Positions 1 to 11,780 of a stretch of DNA of 64,000 bases are shown piece after piece (positions within the stretch are counted from its first letter, which is position 1; every line of letters starts with the position of its first letter). The position numbers and the translations under genes were made by a program. The notes beneath the pieces are model-generated. The model worked only from the letters and a program-made list of their open reading frames with translations. It was not told the origin of the DNA and did not search any database. Source of the DNA: Henricia sp. BOLD:AAB3569 (taxonomy: Eukaryota; Echinodermata; Asteroidea; Spinulosida; Echinasteridae); assembly GCA_037783545.1 (NCBI GenBank), contig JBBELK010000937.1, positions 62,001 to 126,000 of the forward strand. The letters run 5' to 3'.

Positions 1-1170
1 GTCGGTGCCCTGTGCTATTGCCGCGATGCCCTCAAAATATTGAATATTTCACGGCAATAAATTGCCGTGCCTTTTTATTTAACTGCCGTCGGTGCCCTTC
101 ATTAAAATACACATATGAAAATGTCAAATTTCCCACTTTTAGTGACACATTTCGGAGACAAAACTAGCTCTTCCACCGCTGTTTAAAAATGCAACAAAAC
201 CGTACGCAATTTTTGCAAAACCACACCGAGCTTTATAGCACATAGCACGCACGGTAGCCTACGTGTACAGGTACTAAGGGTACAGTTCGACGAAAGTCCC
301 TCGAACAACGGAACTTCCCCCTGGTTTCCGTGCGAAATTGTACATGTATGTTGAGCGGGCCTCATTGGTATCCGTTAGCGGTTCGGTGTACAGCACGGAA
401 AATATCGTTCGAGTGACTCTGTAGTCGATAGTTTACTGTAGTCGCTCAATCAAACTTCGCCCTGGTTTCCGTGCGAAATTGTACATGTATGTTGAGAGGG
501 CTTCATTGGTATCCGTTAGCGGTTCGGTCATGGGTTCGGTGTACAGCACGTGCGTGCACTCGTCGATGACTATGATGAAGAACACATGCACTTACGTGTC
601 GATTGCAGAATACGGCCAAAGACGAATATGTACGAACATTAGCATGACGTTCGTGATATAACCGTGGTCATTGCACATGCGTAGCACACAAAATGGCGGC
701 CGCAGGAACCGCGTTGCGAATGTCAACGAAAGGTCTAGACGATTTATCGATGAGGTGGAAGCAATACCATGTTCAACGCGGATAAATAAAAGAGACAATC
801 CTCAGACTGCAACCCCAGCTAAGTATTAATGATTGCTGTGGTGCCCTTCAAGTTCAAGCAAACTGCCGTGATGCCCTTTTTAAATTGACAGAATTGCCGT
901 GATGCACTTGAAATGTGGGAAAAGGCAAGGCAATTGTTGCCGTGCCCTTTTGAACACGAATTTCGAGGCCTGCCAGGTATTTGTGGATTGTGTGCCACTG
1001 GAAACTACAGGTACTTTATATGTTTCGGTAGTTTTATTTAACCAGTTGAAAATAAAAATGCTGGCCCCATCTTTTTTTTCCTTAGGAGCCAGTGGCTCCT
1101 TATTTTATTGTTCTCCGTACAGCGTTGAATCCACCATATTCATGTAGTTATTTATTTATTTGAATTACAG
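1..1170. repeat. Intron or upstream region with dispersed 'TTGCCGTG' repeat and a short direct duplication
   Basis: Degenerate copies of a TTGCCGTG/GTGCCCTT pattern occur at 1-100 and 835-990. A related stretch lies at 16985-17135. A direct duplication of about 85 bp (near 319-400 and 458-545) shares the CCTGGTTTCCGTGCGAAA segment. No convincing HYR exon is found here. Confidence 0.5.
693..785 (+). CDS. Possible 30-codon small ORF, unproven
   Basis: An ATG in the context AAAATGGCGGCC opens a 30-codon frame (MAAAGTALRM... ending in VQRG) with a stop at 783. An AATAAA lies immediately downstream (786). The start resembles a YY1-type AAATGGCGGC initiator, so this could be a first exon or promoter relic and not a true peptide gene. 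I do not recognise the product. It lies upstream of the HYR exons on the same strand but shows no phase link to them. Confidence 0.15.
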   Translation: MAAAGTALRMSTKGLDDLSMRWKQYHVQRG

Positions 1171-1416
1171 CTGACACCCAGCGACCTATCATCAGTGGCT
1201 GTCCAGTGCCCATAAGTCGAACCACATCAAACTCCAATGGCCAATCCGTCTTCTGGAATCCACCAACAGCCACTGACAACTCAGGCTTTACAACTATTGC
1301 CTACCAGTCTCACAATCCAGGGTTCTTCTTTCAAGCTGGAACAACTCTTGTCACATACATTTTTAGGGACAACTCTTTCAACTTTGCTGACTGTCAATTC
1401 TATGTCACTGTAACAT
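1171..1416 (+). CDS. HYR exon 1
   Basis: The exon is 246 bp and starts after TTGAATTACAG; the donor is ACAT|gtgagt, phase 1-1. It encodes a HYR domain with the usual landmarks: ISGCP near the start, PTATDNSG in the middle, GTTLVTYIF before the last strand, and a closing DCQFYVTV. The final Asp-Gly-Asn turn is altered (RDNSFNFAD). It is the most upstream exon visible. Confidence 0.85.
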
Positions 1417-2039
1417 GTGAGTACATACATTTTTTTGTGGTTATGTTGTTTTTCCCCTGATCATTGATAGATGCGAACAACCTAAACAGTGTAAATATGC
1501 TAGGGATAGGGGGTAGTTCTAAGTTGTGGTGAAGAAAGCGTGCCTACCGTGCTCACACATACTGTAATAATAATAACCGAGAATGTGGCATTTGGGAGAC
1601 ATTTTCGAGAACCATTTTCTGATTAACTACTGAGTTATCGATGAACATATGAACACTAACTTATTTTACTTAAAGCTCAAAAAAATGGTTCGTAGCCTAA
1701 ACAAAATGGTTCTCGACCTAATAAAAATGGTTTTTAACCTAATTAAAAATAGGGAGACATCACCATGTCTCCCTAATTGCACATGTCTCCCCAATATACA
1801 TTTTTTACACCTACCATGTCTCCCTATTATACTTGATAGTGGCCGTGGATATTTTGTGGGTGTTGGAAGTATTACTGCATCTACCTGTATGCATCTGCAA
1901 GGCGGTTTATCAACATTATTCTTTAGTTATGTAATGCCGTTATGTAAAGTTTTCCAAGCATGAATTCTGTCTTTAACGAGGATACCCTCGGTAATGTATT
2001 ACTCTCAGTAATGTAAAGTCTGAACCAATCTTTCCCTAG

Positions 2040-2297
2040 TGGCACGTGCTGACACCACTGCTCCCTTCATCACTGGTTGCCCCTTTGGTCCAACCGTGAA
2101 TGCTGCACCCAGCGCCACGTCAGCGACTGTCACATGGGATGAACCCACAGCAACCGATAACTCCGGTCAGCAGCCGCAACGCACACGGTCACACACTCCT
2201 GGTTCCCGTTTCTCACTGGGTTACACTGCGGTGGTGTACACATTCCAAGATGCAGTGGGGAACCGTGCAACGTGTAGCTTCCTGGTCAATGTTGTAG
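2040..2297 (+). CDS. HYR exon 2
   Basis: The exon is 258 bp between tttccctag and G|gtaggt, phase 1-1. The HYR domain is canonical: DTTAPFITGCP, WDEPTATDNSG, SHTPGSRF, YTFQDAVGNRATCSF. The two cysteines of the domain are in place. Confidence 0.88.
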
Positions 2298-2439
2298 GTA
2301 GGTGGCACAGAATCATGTCTCTTTCTGCATTACACTTGCTGCTATTCCTTGCGTTCACATTTTTGTTCAGGTGGCACAGTAGCGTTTATGCTCACAATAT
2401 TTATCCTCTTGCAACAGTGCCCCTTTAATGCACTCCCCT

Positions 2440-3230
2440 ACTCGTGCCTACCGAAGCCCTGTTGAAAATAGCCCCATTTCGCTGGGGAACAAGCAACAGA
2501 AATCTTGTCTCCTCTCTGGACCAATCGGGATGCATGGCAGTGCATTGCAGGCATTCACATGTAACGCGTGCAGATTTTAAACACTGCATGCAGTGTGATA
2601 CATGTACTCTGGTAATGCTTAAAGGAGCTGTGTCATGGTTTGTGCATGCGCAAAATCTTTCCGATATTTTGGCATACCGTAGCATGCTCAGACGCGTTGG
2701 GCCACTGTCATTGGTTATTTGTGCGAGTATTGTAACTTTGCCCGAACGGGCGTGTTGCACGCATCATCTATGCCTGTTGTTCAATGTAACACACAGTCCA
2801 TGCACTGGATGTCCCCTTGCTATGGATGCCCCACCAAATACAATGCCTGGACTGGTCATACTGTCTTCACTTGTCTACATCGTGGCCTGCATGTGTTAAG
2901 TAGAATGCAAGCGATCGCATGGACCGGGGAGCGGTCTAGGCCAAGCATTGTTCGTGGCGTACAATGACGGCGGGCACGTGGCTTCAATTATTGTATTGCC
3001 AACTGCGATTGCATACTTCATCCAGTGTATATATATCGATGGTCCGTCCCCTCCAGTATTCATCCCAACTCCTTCCTCATTCAAATTGTTGCTTGTTTTG
3101 TCCTAATGTAATTGCTTTAATTATATCGTGCTTTATATTTTCATTTTTATGTACACTGTCCTTGTATTTGTTGATTCATGGCCGAATAAATAATAATAGA
3201 ATAATAATATTGTAAAGAGGACGACTCACT
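2440..3230. repeat. Intron 2 repeats, including a LINE 3' tail at about 3010-3215
   Basis: The last 200 bp read like the 3' end of a 5'-truncated non-LTR element: T-rich UTR, then GGCCGAATAAATAATAATAG and an AAT-rich tail. The preceding 600 bp is open in one frame but looks like no known protein. It is treated as non-coding. Confidence 0.4.
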
Positions 3231-3308
3231 AGTTACTAGATTGGTCCATATACAGCTAACAGTGCAAGTTGGAAAGGAAATGATGCATTCAGGATAACAA
3301 CCAGACAC

Positions 3309-3873
3309 TTAAAGGGCCCCGTATTTAGGATTTTTATCAATGAAATCTACGCTTTAAAACCACTCTACTCAGTTAAAGTCATAAAAATCCTATTTGGAGC
3401 TTGCTTTGGGAATTAAAACAAAGGTTTTTAGTTTTTATGCTAATGCGAGTATGCATATTCATGACCAAGGTCACGATGTCACAAGAGGCAAACACAGGAA
3501 AATTACATTCAACTGTGCACAAAAGATTCCACTTTTTTCTCAATTTTCCTGAAACTTTTGTAATCCATGGCTGTTTGAGTTTGTTTTACATGTTAGCCAT
3601 TACAAAACTGGGGGTAGAAACTGCAGCAATTTGCCACAAGTCCAACTTGAAGTCTTATGTTTTTTCTTAACTTTTCCCTTCTGTCTTCCTTACGTGATGC
3701 ACTCCAAACAGCGCCCTCTGTCTGTGATTTATACTAATGAAATCTTCAAATTTGAAAAAGGCCACCTTTTATTGATTTTACATCCAAAATAGTATGTCTT
3801 GCTGAAAAAGTAATCCGTCATTATGAAGCAAAGCTTAGGCACAAAGTTGTTTAGGATGTCACAGGCCCTTTAA
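3309..3873. mobile_element. MITE family P1, copy 1 (TTAA-flanked)
   Basis: The element is bounded by TTAA on both sides, with short inverted ends AGGGCC...GGCCCT. A second copy lies at 17612-18722. TTAA target duplications are typical of piggyBac-type transposons. There is no coding capacity. Confidence 0.7.
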
Positions 3874-3887
3874 ACTACACCACAGAC

Positions 3888-4468
3888 TGAATAGACCGAT
3901 CCAGTAAACTCCGCCCATTTAGAAATTGCCTAGCAACATGCCACACATGTAAGGCACGTGTTCAGTAGAGTCGCGTGGCCGTGCTGTGCGTCAGCGTCCG
4001 CGCCCTAGCGCGTATTGAAACCTGCACACGCACACACAAACTGCACGCTTGAATGCAAAATATGCACTTAAGTATCCGGTCGTGTGCGTGCACGTACAAC
4101 ACGCCTGCAATACGCGTAACGCGCGCGATCGAACAAAACATCTCGACACACATCTAGAACGCAGTGAATGCACAACATAGAAAAACGACAAGCTAATTTT
4201 GGTGAGTTTTTCCAAAACACATTTATGAAGGGATTAAAAGTAGGTTAGGATAGTCTTATACAATCTGTTTTAAACCGGCTAGGGTCCTCTGCGCTGATAA
4301 AAATGATTATGGTGTTTTTGCGTCACTCGTGCTGCACTTCGCCGTAGCTCTGTGCACAAAATTGAGGACCCGGGTAACCAAAGTGGAGATCCACTTTTTG
4401 GTTACCTCAACCTGAGGCTGTGATTGGTCAATTCCAAAATGGGCGGAGCTTATTGGATCGGTCTATTA
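3888..4468. mobile_element. MITE with ~28-bp inverted ends (ATAGACCGATCC)
   Basis: The left end ATAGACCGATCCAGTAAACT and the right end (reverse complement ATAGACCGATCCAATAAGCT) are inverted repeats followed by CCGCCCA. The right end of this element is also the first part of every 3.05-kb tandem cassette, so the duplication breakpoint lies inside it. Confidence 0.65.
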
Positions 4469-4639
4469 CTGAAGTATTACAAAGGCTGGCGAAGATTGAG
4501 CAAGATAAGCAATATAAGCAATATCTGAACTTGAAAAGTTAGGCTACTTTTTCAATTTTGCTACGCTTGTGCAGATTGTGACACAGCCCCTTTAAAATGG
4601 CATTTTTTTTGGGCACACACCCCATGTCGTCTTGTGTAG

Positions 4640-4903
4640 GCATTGGAGTTGTTGACACCACAGCACCAGTCATCAGTGGATGTGACGCCGCCGCCACCAC
4701 AAGAACAATCCCATCTACAGCCACTTCAATCCAAGTATCCTGGACTGAGCCCACAGCTACGGATAACTCAGGCCAACAAGTTGTCATAGTCCAATCCCAC
4801 CGTCTTGGAGACACGTTCACACTCGGCGTGACTACAGTCACTTACACATTCACTGATAATTCGGGAAATCGGGCAACGTGCATGTTTTCTGTTAGTGTTC
4901 AAC
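4640..4903 (+). CDS. HYR-A exon, cassette copy 1
   Basis: The exon is 264 bp, acceptor cttgtgtag, donor CAAC|gtaagt, phase 1-1. The HYR domain is canonical, with DTTAPVISGCD, WTEPTATDNSG, VTYTFTDNSGNRATCMF. Its translation is identical in all three cassette copies. Confidence 0.9.
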
Positions 4904-5389
4904 GTAAGTACTTTCAATATTTTTACACGTACCAATTTGAATTAAATTAGGCCCACTGTCATTTGCAATGATCCGAAATGTCAACGATTTGACTAGGAAA
5001 ACCTTTCTCAAATTAAAGATTTAATTCGTAGCAACTATCCAATAAAATGTTTCCACCCGAGATTTGTTCAGAAATTAATCTATGAAGATGAAATTTATTT
5101 AGAAGAAGCCGGCTCTCGTGAGATTGAAATTTCTTAGTTGGCTCGCATCTGGGCGGTCCGAAATGGGCGCTGTGTATAGGCTGCACGATTCAGGCTTCGC
5201 ATGCTTTTTTGTAGGTACATGTAGGTTATGTGCATGTGCACCGTATTGTGTGCATGTGCGTGTTCTATTATGAAACTGACTATTAAGTGCCGTGGGCCAG
5301 ACTAAAATGTGTTTAAAACCAGCTCGGTCCTTCATTTAAGACCATCTACGTGAGGTGCTCTCGGCCAATAGGGATGCATAAACTGTATT

Positions 5390-5583
5390 TATTTTTTTAT
5401 TTATTTATTTACCACATCCAACAGCGGAGGGACTGCCAATTACAGGAATGGGAGCAAGTGTGGTTGAGTGCCTTTCTCAAGGGCACAGGTGCCACAACCC
5501 GTCGCGGCCCGGAATCGAACCTATATTCTAGTACTAGCACAGGAACTTAAGTTCGACGCACTAGGCCGCTCGGCCATAACACC
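5390..5583 (-). mobile_element. tRNA-derived SINE, cassette copy 1
   Basis: On the minus strand there is a tRNA Ser/Leu-like head with A box TGGCCGAGCGGCC and B box GGTTCGATTCC. Then comes a core containing CCTGTGCCCTTGAG, and an AAATAAATA tail (TTTATTTATTTA on +). Equivalent copies lie in the other two cassettes. Confidence 0.75.
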
Positions 5584-5728
5584 CCAATGTATAATGTATT
5601 TATGATAAATGGACCCTTAAAGTAATTTCCACATTTGGCATTGTGGGTAAAGTTGACCAATCCACATCCCAGGTGCCATTAAGTCTGCTGTGGGCAGCCA
5701 ATGGTCCAATTTCATAAAGCCTGTTAGA

Positions 5729-5878
5729 TGCCATCCATAAAGTATGTACATGTACGCACGGAGGGGGAAGGGGAGTTGGAGCCAATGCATACACCCAACG
5801 TTAAAGCATATGGGTGACGTCAGGAAATATGCATGCAGGGGGCGAGGGGGGTCGTGCATACGTACTTTATGGATGGCC
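5729..5878. mobile_element. ~150-bp MITE, cassette copy 1
   Basis: Inverted ends CCATCCATAAAGTATGTAC and the reverse complement of CGTACTTTATGGATGG bracket a G-rich centre. It is repeated at about 8781-8930 and 13648-13797 in the other cassettes. Confidence 0.7.
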
Positions 5879-6094
5879 ACTTAGCACCTGTTTTCTGCTC
5901 AAAGCAGTGCTCTTTCTATTTAGAAGACCCATTCTCTACTTAAGTACTTAGAAAACCAAACCATGTGCTAACTTACCTTTTTGTGGCATTGTGACACCAT
6001 TGAAATATGATTGTAACCCATATTGTCTGCAGCTTGTTTGAAGGGCTTCCTCTTACTTGGCTTAATATTGTCACATCTGTTATGCAATGTGTAG

Positions 6095-6355
6095 GTCAGG
6101 GCTCAGGCGCAGTAAACATTAATGGCTGTCCAACACAAGGAGTGACAACCACCGCCCCAGCGGGTGCTACCAGTGGCACTGCTTTCTGGACAGAGCCTAC
6201 TGCAACAGGCACGTTTGGTCAGACAATTAATCTTATCCAACGGTCGCATACACCTGGAAGCCAGTTCAATGTCGGCCAGCCAACACAAGTCAGTTACACA
6301 TTCGCCTCCAATGCAGGCGCACAGGCTCAGTGTGTTTTCACCGTGACTGTCAATG
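6095..6355 (+). CDS. HYR-B exon, cassette copy 1 (divergent HYR)
   Basis: The exon is 261 bp, acceptor aatgtgtag, donor AATG|gtaagg, phase 1-1. The fold landmarks remain (NGCPTQG, FWTEPTATG, RSHTPGSQF, CVFTVTV). The usual DNSG is GTFG and the Asp-x-x-Gly-Asn turn is SNAGAQ, so acidic positions normally conserved in HYR are lost. It is identical in the three copies. Confidence 0.88.
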
Positions 6356-6680
6356 GTAAGGGTCTTTTTTTTTGTACGCTTCATTGTATTTGGAGGCCAA
6401 GTGAGACTGTCCAATTTATATGGCTACAACTTGAAATTTCACCCTTTCATCACAGAGGGAAAAAATCGTGGGAGGAGCTTCAAGAGTTGGACAATTTAAG
6501 AAACTTTTGGTTAAACCCTTGGCGTCATAATGTCTACAAGTATACAGCAAGCATATTTTTGCAATTTTGCAATGAGTAAGTTACGAATTTTATAAGAGTT
6601 TAATACAAGTTGTCTCGAATGTACTGCGAGTTTCACAACTTTATTGCAAATTAGGCAAGAGTTTCCCAGAGTATGTTATA

Positions 6681-6863
6681 GACCAATCCGCCATAGCTGG
6701 TGGCTTCCAGTGCATGGACTGCGTTTTGTGTTGCTGTTGGAACGAAAAGCGCTCATCCATTACATGCAAAGACAATCCTACAAAGACGTGCAACTTATTC
6801 GAAGTAAACTTCAGCAACAGCAAAAACCATTCATTCAGTGGAAGGCCCCCAGCTATGGTGGAT
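6681..6863. mobile_element. MITE with CCGCCATAGCTGG ends, cassette copy 1
   Basis: The left CCGCCATAGCTGG and the right CCAGCTATGGTGG are inverted, with TTCCAGTG / CAGTGGAA just inside. Copies lie at 9732-9914 and 14584-14766. A diverged relative lies near 27676-28145. Confidence 0.6.
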
Positions 6864-7691
6864 ATAAAGAAGGGGAGTACTCGGCTCTCGGATTTGTGTA
6901 TAGGTTTACTTCGAGTAAGTTACGAGTATAGTATGAGTTTGGTACTATTTAAGTGACTTCGGCATTTAGCATGGAAATTGATGCAAAATCATTCATTTAC
7001 TCTTGCAACTCAACTGGACTTGTATGATATCCAAATCATTGCGAGTTGTCCCAGATTTGCCAACTCTTAAACTACTGCCAACTCACGCCTGGGAGAGCTG
7101 TTTGCAACTAAAGTCCTGACAGAGAATTATCCCCAGCACATTTAAATATTTTTACTAACAAAATAAAGAAAACGTTGGGCAGAAAGCATTTATAAATTTG
7201 AAACCCTATGCAAAAACTATGGAGACCGACTAAAAAAAATCCTATGAATATTTGTCAACATTTATCCGCAGTTTTAATAGTATATGTACATATGTATGAA
7301 GATTTTTCATTATATTTTCACCTTCTGGGAATCAACTGTGACCATGGTGACAGTCTGGTCAAATTTGTTCATAGACCAGGCCGCTCCCAGTCGTGGCCGA
7401 GGCCCAAACTCTTCCCGGCCCGGGAACGGCAGTGGACAATTTGTAGGTATCGACATTGTAAACTGACACGGCCAGTATCCGTTCCACAAAATGGGCGGAG
7501 CTTACTGGATCGGTCTATTATTGAAGTATTATAAAGGCTGGCGAAGATTGAGCAAGATAAACAATATAAGCAATATCTTAACTTGAAAAGTTAGGCAACT
7601 TTTTAAATTTTGCTACGCTTGTGCAGATTGTGACACAGCCCCTTTAAAATGGCATTTTTTTTGGGCACACACCCCATGTCGTCTTGTGTAG

Positions 7692-7955
7692 GCATTGGAG
7701 TTGTTGACACCACAGCACCAGTCATCAGTGGATGTGACGCCGCCGCCACCACAAGAACAATCCCATCTACAGCCACTTCAATCCAAGTATCCTGGACTGA
7801 GCCCACAGCTACGGATAACTCAGGCCAACAAGTTGTCATAGTCCAATCCCACCGTCTTGGAGACACGTTCACACTCGGCGTGACTACAGTCACTTACACA
7901 TTCACTGATAATTCGGGAAATCGGGCAACGTGCATGTTTTCTGTTAGTGTTCAAC
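7692..7955 (+). CDS. HYR-A exon, cassette copy 2
   Basis: The exon lies exactly 3052 bp downstream of the copy-1 exon, with the same splice sites and the same translation. Confidence 0.9.
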
Positions 7956-8441
7956 GTAAGTACTTTCAATATTTTTACACGTACCAATTTGAATTAAATT
8001 AGGCCCACTGTCATTTGCAATGATCCGAAATGTCAACGATTTGACTAGGAAAACCTTTCTCAAATTAAAGATTTAATTCGTAGCAACTATCCAATAAAAT
8101 GTTTCCACCCGAGATTTGTTCAGAAATTAATCTATGAAGATGAAATTTATTTAGAAGAAGCCGGCTCTCGTGAGATTGAAATTTCTTAGTTGGCTCGCAT
8201 CTGGGCGGTCCGAAATGGGCGCTGTGTATAGGCTGCACGATTCAGGCTTCGCATGCTTTTTTGTAGGTACATGTAGGTTATGTGCATGTGCACCGTATTG
8301 TGTGCATGTGCGTGTTCTATTATGAAACTGACTATTAAGTGCCGTGGGCCAGACTAAAATGTGTTTAAAACCAGCTCGGTCCTTCATTTAAGACCATCTA
8401 CGTGAGGTGCTCTCGGCCAATAGGGATGCATAAACTGTATT

Positions 8442-8635
8442 TATTTTTTTATTTATTTATTTACCACATCCAACAGCGGAGGGACTGCCAATTACAGGAA
8501 TGGGAGCAAGTGTGGTTGAGTGCCTTTCTCAAGGGCACAGGTGCCACAACCCGTCGCGGCCCGGAATCGAACCTACATTCTAGTACTAGCACAGGAACTT
8601 AAGTTCGACGCACTAGGCCGCTCGGCCATAACACC
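8442..8635 (-). mobile_element. tRNA-derived SINE, cassette copy 2
   Basis: Same SINE as at 5390-5583, with one visible base difference near the B box flank (CTACATTC instead of CTATATTC on +). Confidence 0.72.
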
Positions 8636-9146
8636 CCAATGTATAATGTATTTATGATAAATGGACCCTTAAAGTAATTTCCACATTTGGCATTGTGGGT
8701 AAAGTTGACCAATCCACATCCCAGGTGCCATTAAGTCTGCTGTGGGCAGCCAATGGTCCAATTTCATAAAGCCTGTTAGATGCCATCCATAAAGTATGTA
8801 CATGTACGCACGGAGGGGGAAGGGGAGTTGGAGCCAATGCATACACCCAACGTTAAAGCATATGGGTGACGTCAGGAAATATGCATGCAGGGGGCGAGGG
8901 GGGTCGTGCATACGTACTTTATGGATGGCCACTTAGCACCTGTTTTCTGCTCAAAGCAGTGCTCTTTCTATTTAGAAGACCCATTCTCTACTTAAGTACT
9001 TAGAAAACCAAACCATGTGCTAACTTACCTTTTTGTGGCATTGTGACACCATTGAAATATGATTGTAACCCATATTGTCTGCAGCTTGTTTGAAGGGCTT
9101 CCTCTTACTTGGCTTAATATTGTCACATCTGTTATGCAATGTGTAG

Positions 9147-9407
9147 GTCAGGGCTCAGGCGCAGTAAACATTAATGGCTGTCCAACACAAGGAGTGACAA
9201 CCACCGCCCCAGCGGGTGCTACCAGTGGCACTGCTTTCTGGACAGAGCCTACTGCAACAGGCACGTTTGGTCAGACAATTAATCTTATCCAACGGTCGCA
9301 TACACCTGGAAGCCAGTTCAATGTCGGCCAGCCAACACAAGTCAGTTACACATTCGCCTCCAATGCAGGCGCACAGGCTCAGTGTGTTTTCACCGTGACT
9401 GTCAATG
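9147..9407 (+). CDS. HYR-B exon, cassette copy 2
   Basis: The exon is 3052 bp downstream of the copy-1 HYR-B exon. Sequence and splice sites are the same. Confidence 0.88.
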
Positions 9408-10740
9408 GTAAGGGTCTTTTTTTTGTACGCTTCATTGTATTTGGAGGCCAAGTGAGACTGTCCAATTTATATGGCTACAACTTGAAATTTCACCCTTTCA
9501 TCACAGAGGGAAAAAATCGTGGGAGGAGCTTCAAGAGTTGGACAATTTAAGAAACTTTTGGTTAAACCCTTGGCGTCATAATGTCTACAAGTATACAGCA
9601 AGCATATTTTTGCAATTTTGCAATGAGTAAGTTACGAATTTTATAAGAGTTTAATACAAGTTGTCTCGAATGTACTGCGAGTTTCACAACTTTATTGCAA
9701 ATTAGGCAAGAGTTTCCCAGAGTATGTTATAGACCAATCCGCCATAGCTGGTGGCTTCCAGTGCATGGACTGCGTTTTGTGTTGCTGTTGGAACGAAAAG
9801 CGCTCATCCATTACATGCAAAGACAATCCTACAAAGACGTGCAACTTATTCGAAGTAAATTTCAGCAACAGCAAAAACCATTCATTCAGTGGAAGGCCCC
9901 CAGCTATGGTGGATATAAAGAAGGGGAGTACTCGGCTCTCGGATTTGTGTATAGGTTTACTTCGAGTAAGTTACGAGTATAGTATGAGTTTGGTACTATT
10001 TAAGTGACTTCGGCATTTAGCATGGAAATTGATGCAAAATCATTCATTTACTCTTGCAACTCAACTGGACTTGTATGATATCCAAATCATTGCGAGTTGT
10101 CCCAGATTTGCCAACTCTTAAACTACTGCCAACTCACGCCTGGGAGAGCTGTTTGCAACTAAAGTCCTGACAGAGAATTATCCCCAGCACATTTAAATAT
10201 TTTTACTAACAAAATAAAGAAAACGTTGGGCAGAAAGCATTTATAAATTTGAAACCCTATGCAAAAACTATGGAGACCGACTAAAAAAAATCCTATGAAT
10301 ATTTGTCAACATTTATCCGCAGTTTTAATAGTATATGTACATATGTATGAAGATTTTTCATTATATTTTCACCTTCTGGGAATCAACTGACCATGGTGAC
10401 AGTCTGGTCAAATTTGTTCATAGACCAGGCCGCTCCCAGTCGTGGCCGAGGCCCAAACTCTTCCCGGCCCGGGAACGGCAGTGGACAATTTGTAGGTATC
10501 GACATTGTAAACTGACACGGCCAGTATCCGTTCCACAAAATGGGCGGAGCTTACTGGATCGGTCTATTATTGAAGTATTATAAAGGCTGGCGAAGATTGA
10601 GCAAGATAAACAATATAAGCAATATCTTAACTTGAAAAGTTAGGCAACTTTTTAAATTTTGCTACGCTTGTGCAGATTGTGACACAGCCCCTTTAAAATG
10701 GCATTTTTTTTGGGCACACACCCCATGTCGTCTTGTGTAG

Positions 10741-11004
10741 GCATTGGAGTTGTTGACACCACAGCACCAGTCATCAGTGGATGTGACGCCGCCGCCACCA
10801 CAAGAACAATCCCATCTACAGCCACTTCAATCCAAGTATCCTGGACTGAGCCCACAGCTACGGATAACTCAGGCCAACAAGTTGTCATAGTCCAATCCCA
10901 CCGTCTTGGAGACACGTTCACACTCGGCGTGACTACAGTCACTTACACATTCACTGATAATTCGGGAAATCGGGCAACGTGCATGTTTTCTGTTAGTGTT
11001 CAAC
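10741..11004 (+). CDS. HYR-A exon, cassette copy 3
   Basis: The exon is 3049 bp downstream of copy 2, with identical translation and splice sites. The 3-bp offset fits a small deletion in the intron of copy 2 (near 10389, GTG missing). Confidence 0.9.
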
Positions 11005-11490
11005 GTAAGTACTTTCAATATTTTTACACGTACCAATTTGAATTAAATTAGGCCCACTGTCATTTGCAATGATCCGAAATGTCAACGATTTGACTAGGAA
11101 AACCTTTCTCAAATTAAAGATTTAATTCGTAGCAACTATCCAATAAAATTTTTCCACCCGAGATTTGTTCAGAAATTAATCTATGAAGATGAAATTTATT
11201 TAGAAGAAGCCGGCTCTCGTGAGATTGAAATTTCTTAGTTGGCTCGCATCTGGGCGGTCCGAAATGGGCGCTGTGTATAGGCTGCACGATTCAGGCTTCG
11301 CATGCTTTTTTGTAGGTACATGTAGGTTATGTGCATGTGCACCGTATTGTGTGCATGTGCGTGTTCTATTATGAAACTGACTATTAAGTGCCGTGGGCCA
11401 GACTAAAATGTGTTTAAAACCAGCTCGGTCCTTCATTTAAGACCATCTACGTGAGGTGCTCTCGGCCAATAGGGATGCATAAACTGTATT

Positions 11491-11684
11491 TATTTTTTTA
11501 TTTATTTATTTACCACATCCAACAGCGGAGGGACTGCCAATTACAGGAATGGGAGCAAGTGTGGTTGAGTGCCTTTCTCAAGGGCACAGGTGCCACAACC
11601 CGTCGCGGCCCAGAATCGAACCTACATTCTAGTACTAACACAGGAACTTAAGTTCGACGCACTAGGCCGCTCGGCCATAACACC
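11491..11684 (-). mobile_element. tRNA-derived SINE, cassette copy 3
   Basis: Same SINE as in copies 1 and 2, with a few substitutions (CCCAGAATCG, ACTAACAC on +). Confidence 0.72.
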
Positions 11685-11780
11685 CCAATGTATAATGTAT
11701 TTATGATAAATGGACCCTTAAAGTAATTTCCACATTTGGCATTGTGGGTAAAGTTGACCAATCCACGTCCCAGGTGCCAT

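Noticed and set aside
2444..2899. 151-codon open frame in HYR intron 2
   Set aside because: No domain, biased composition, and it overlaps LINE-tail and repeat sequence; likely chance.
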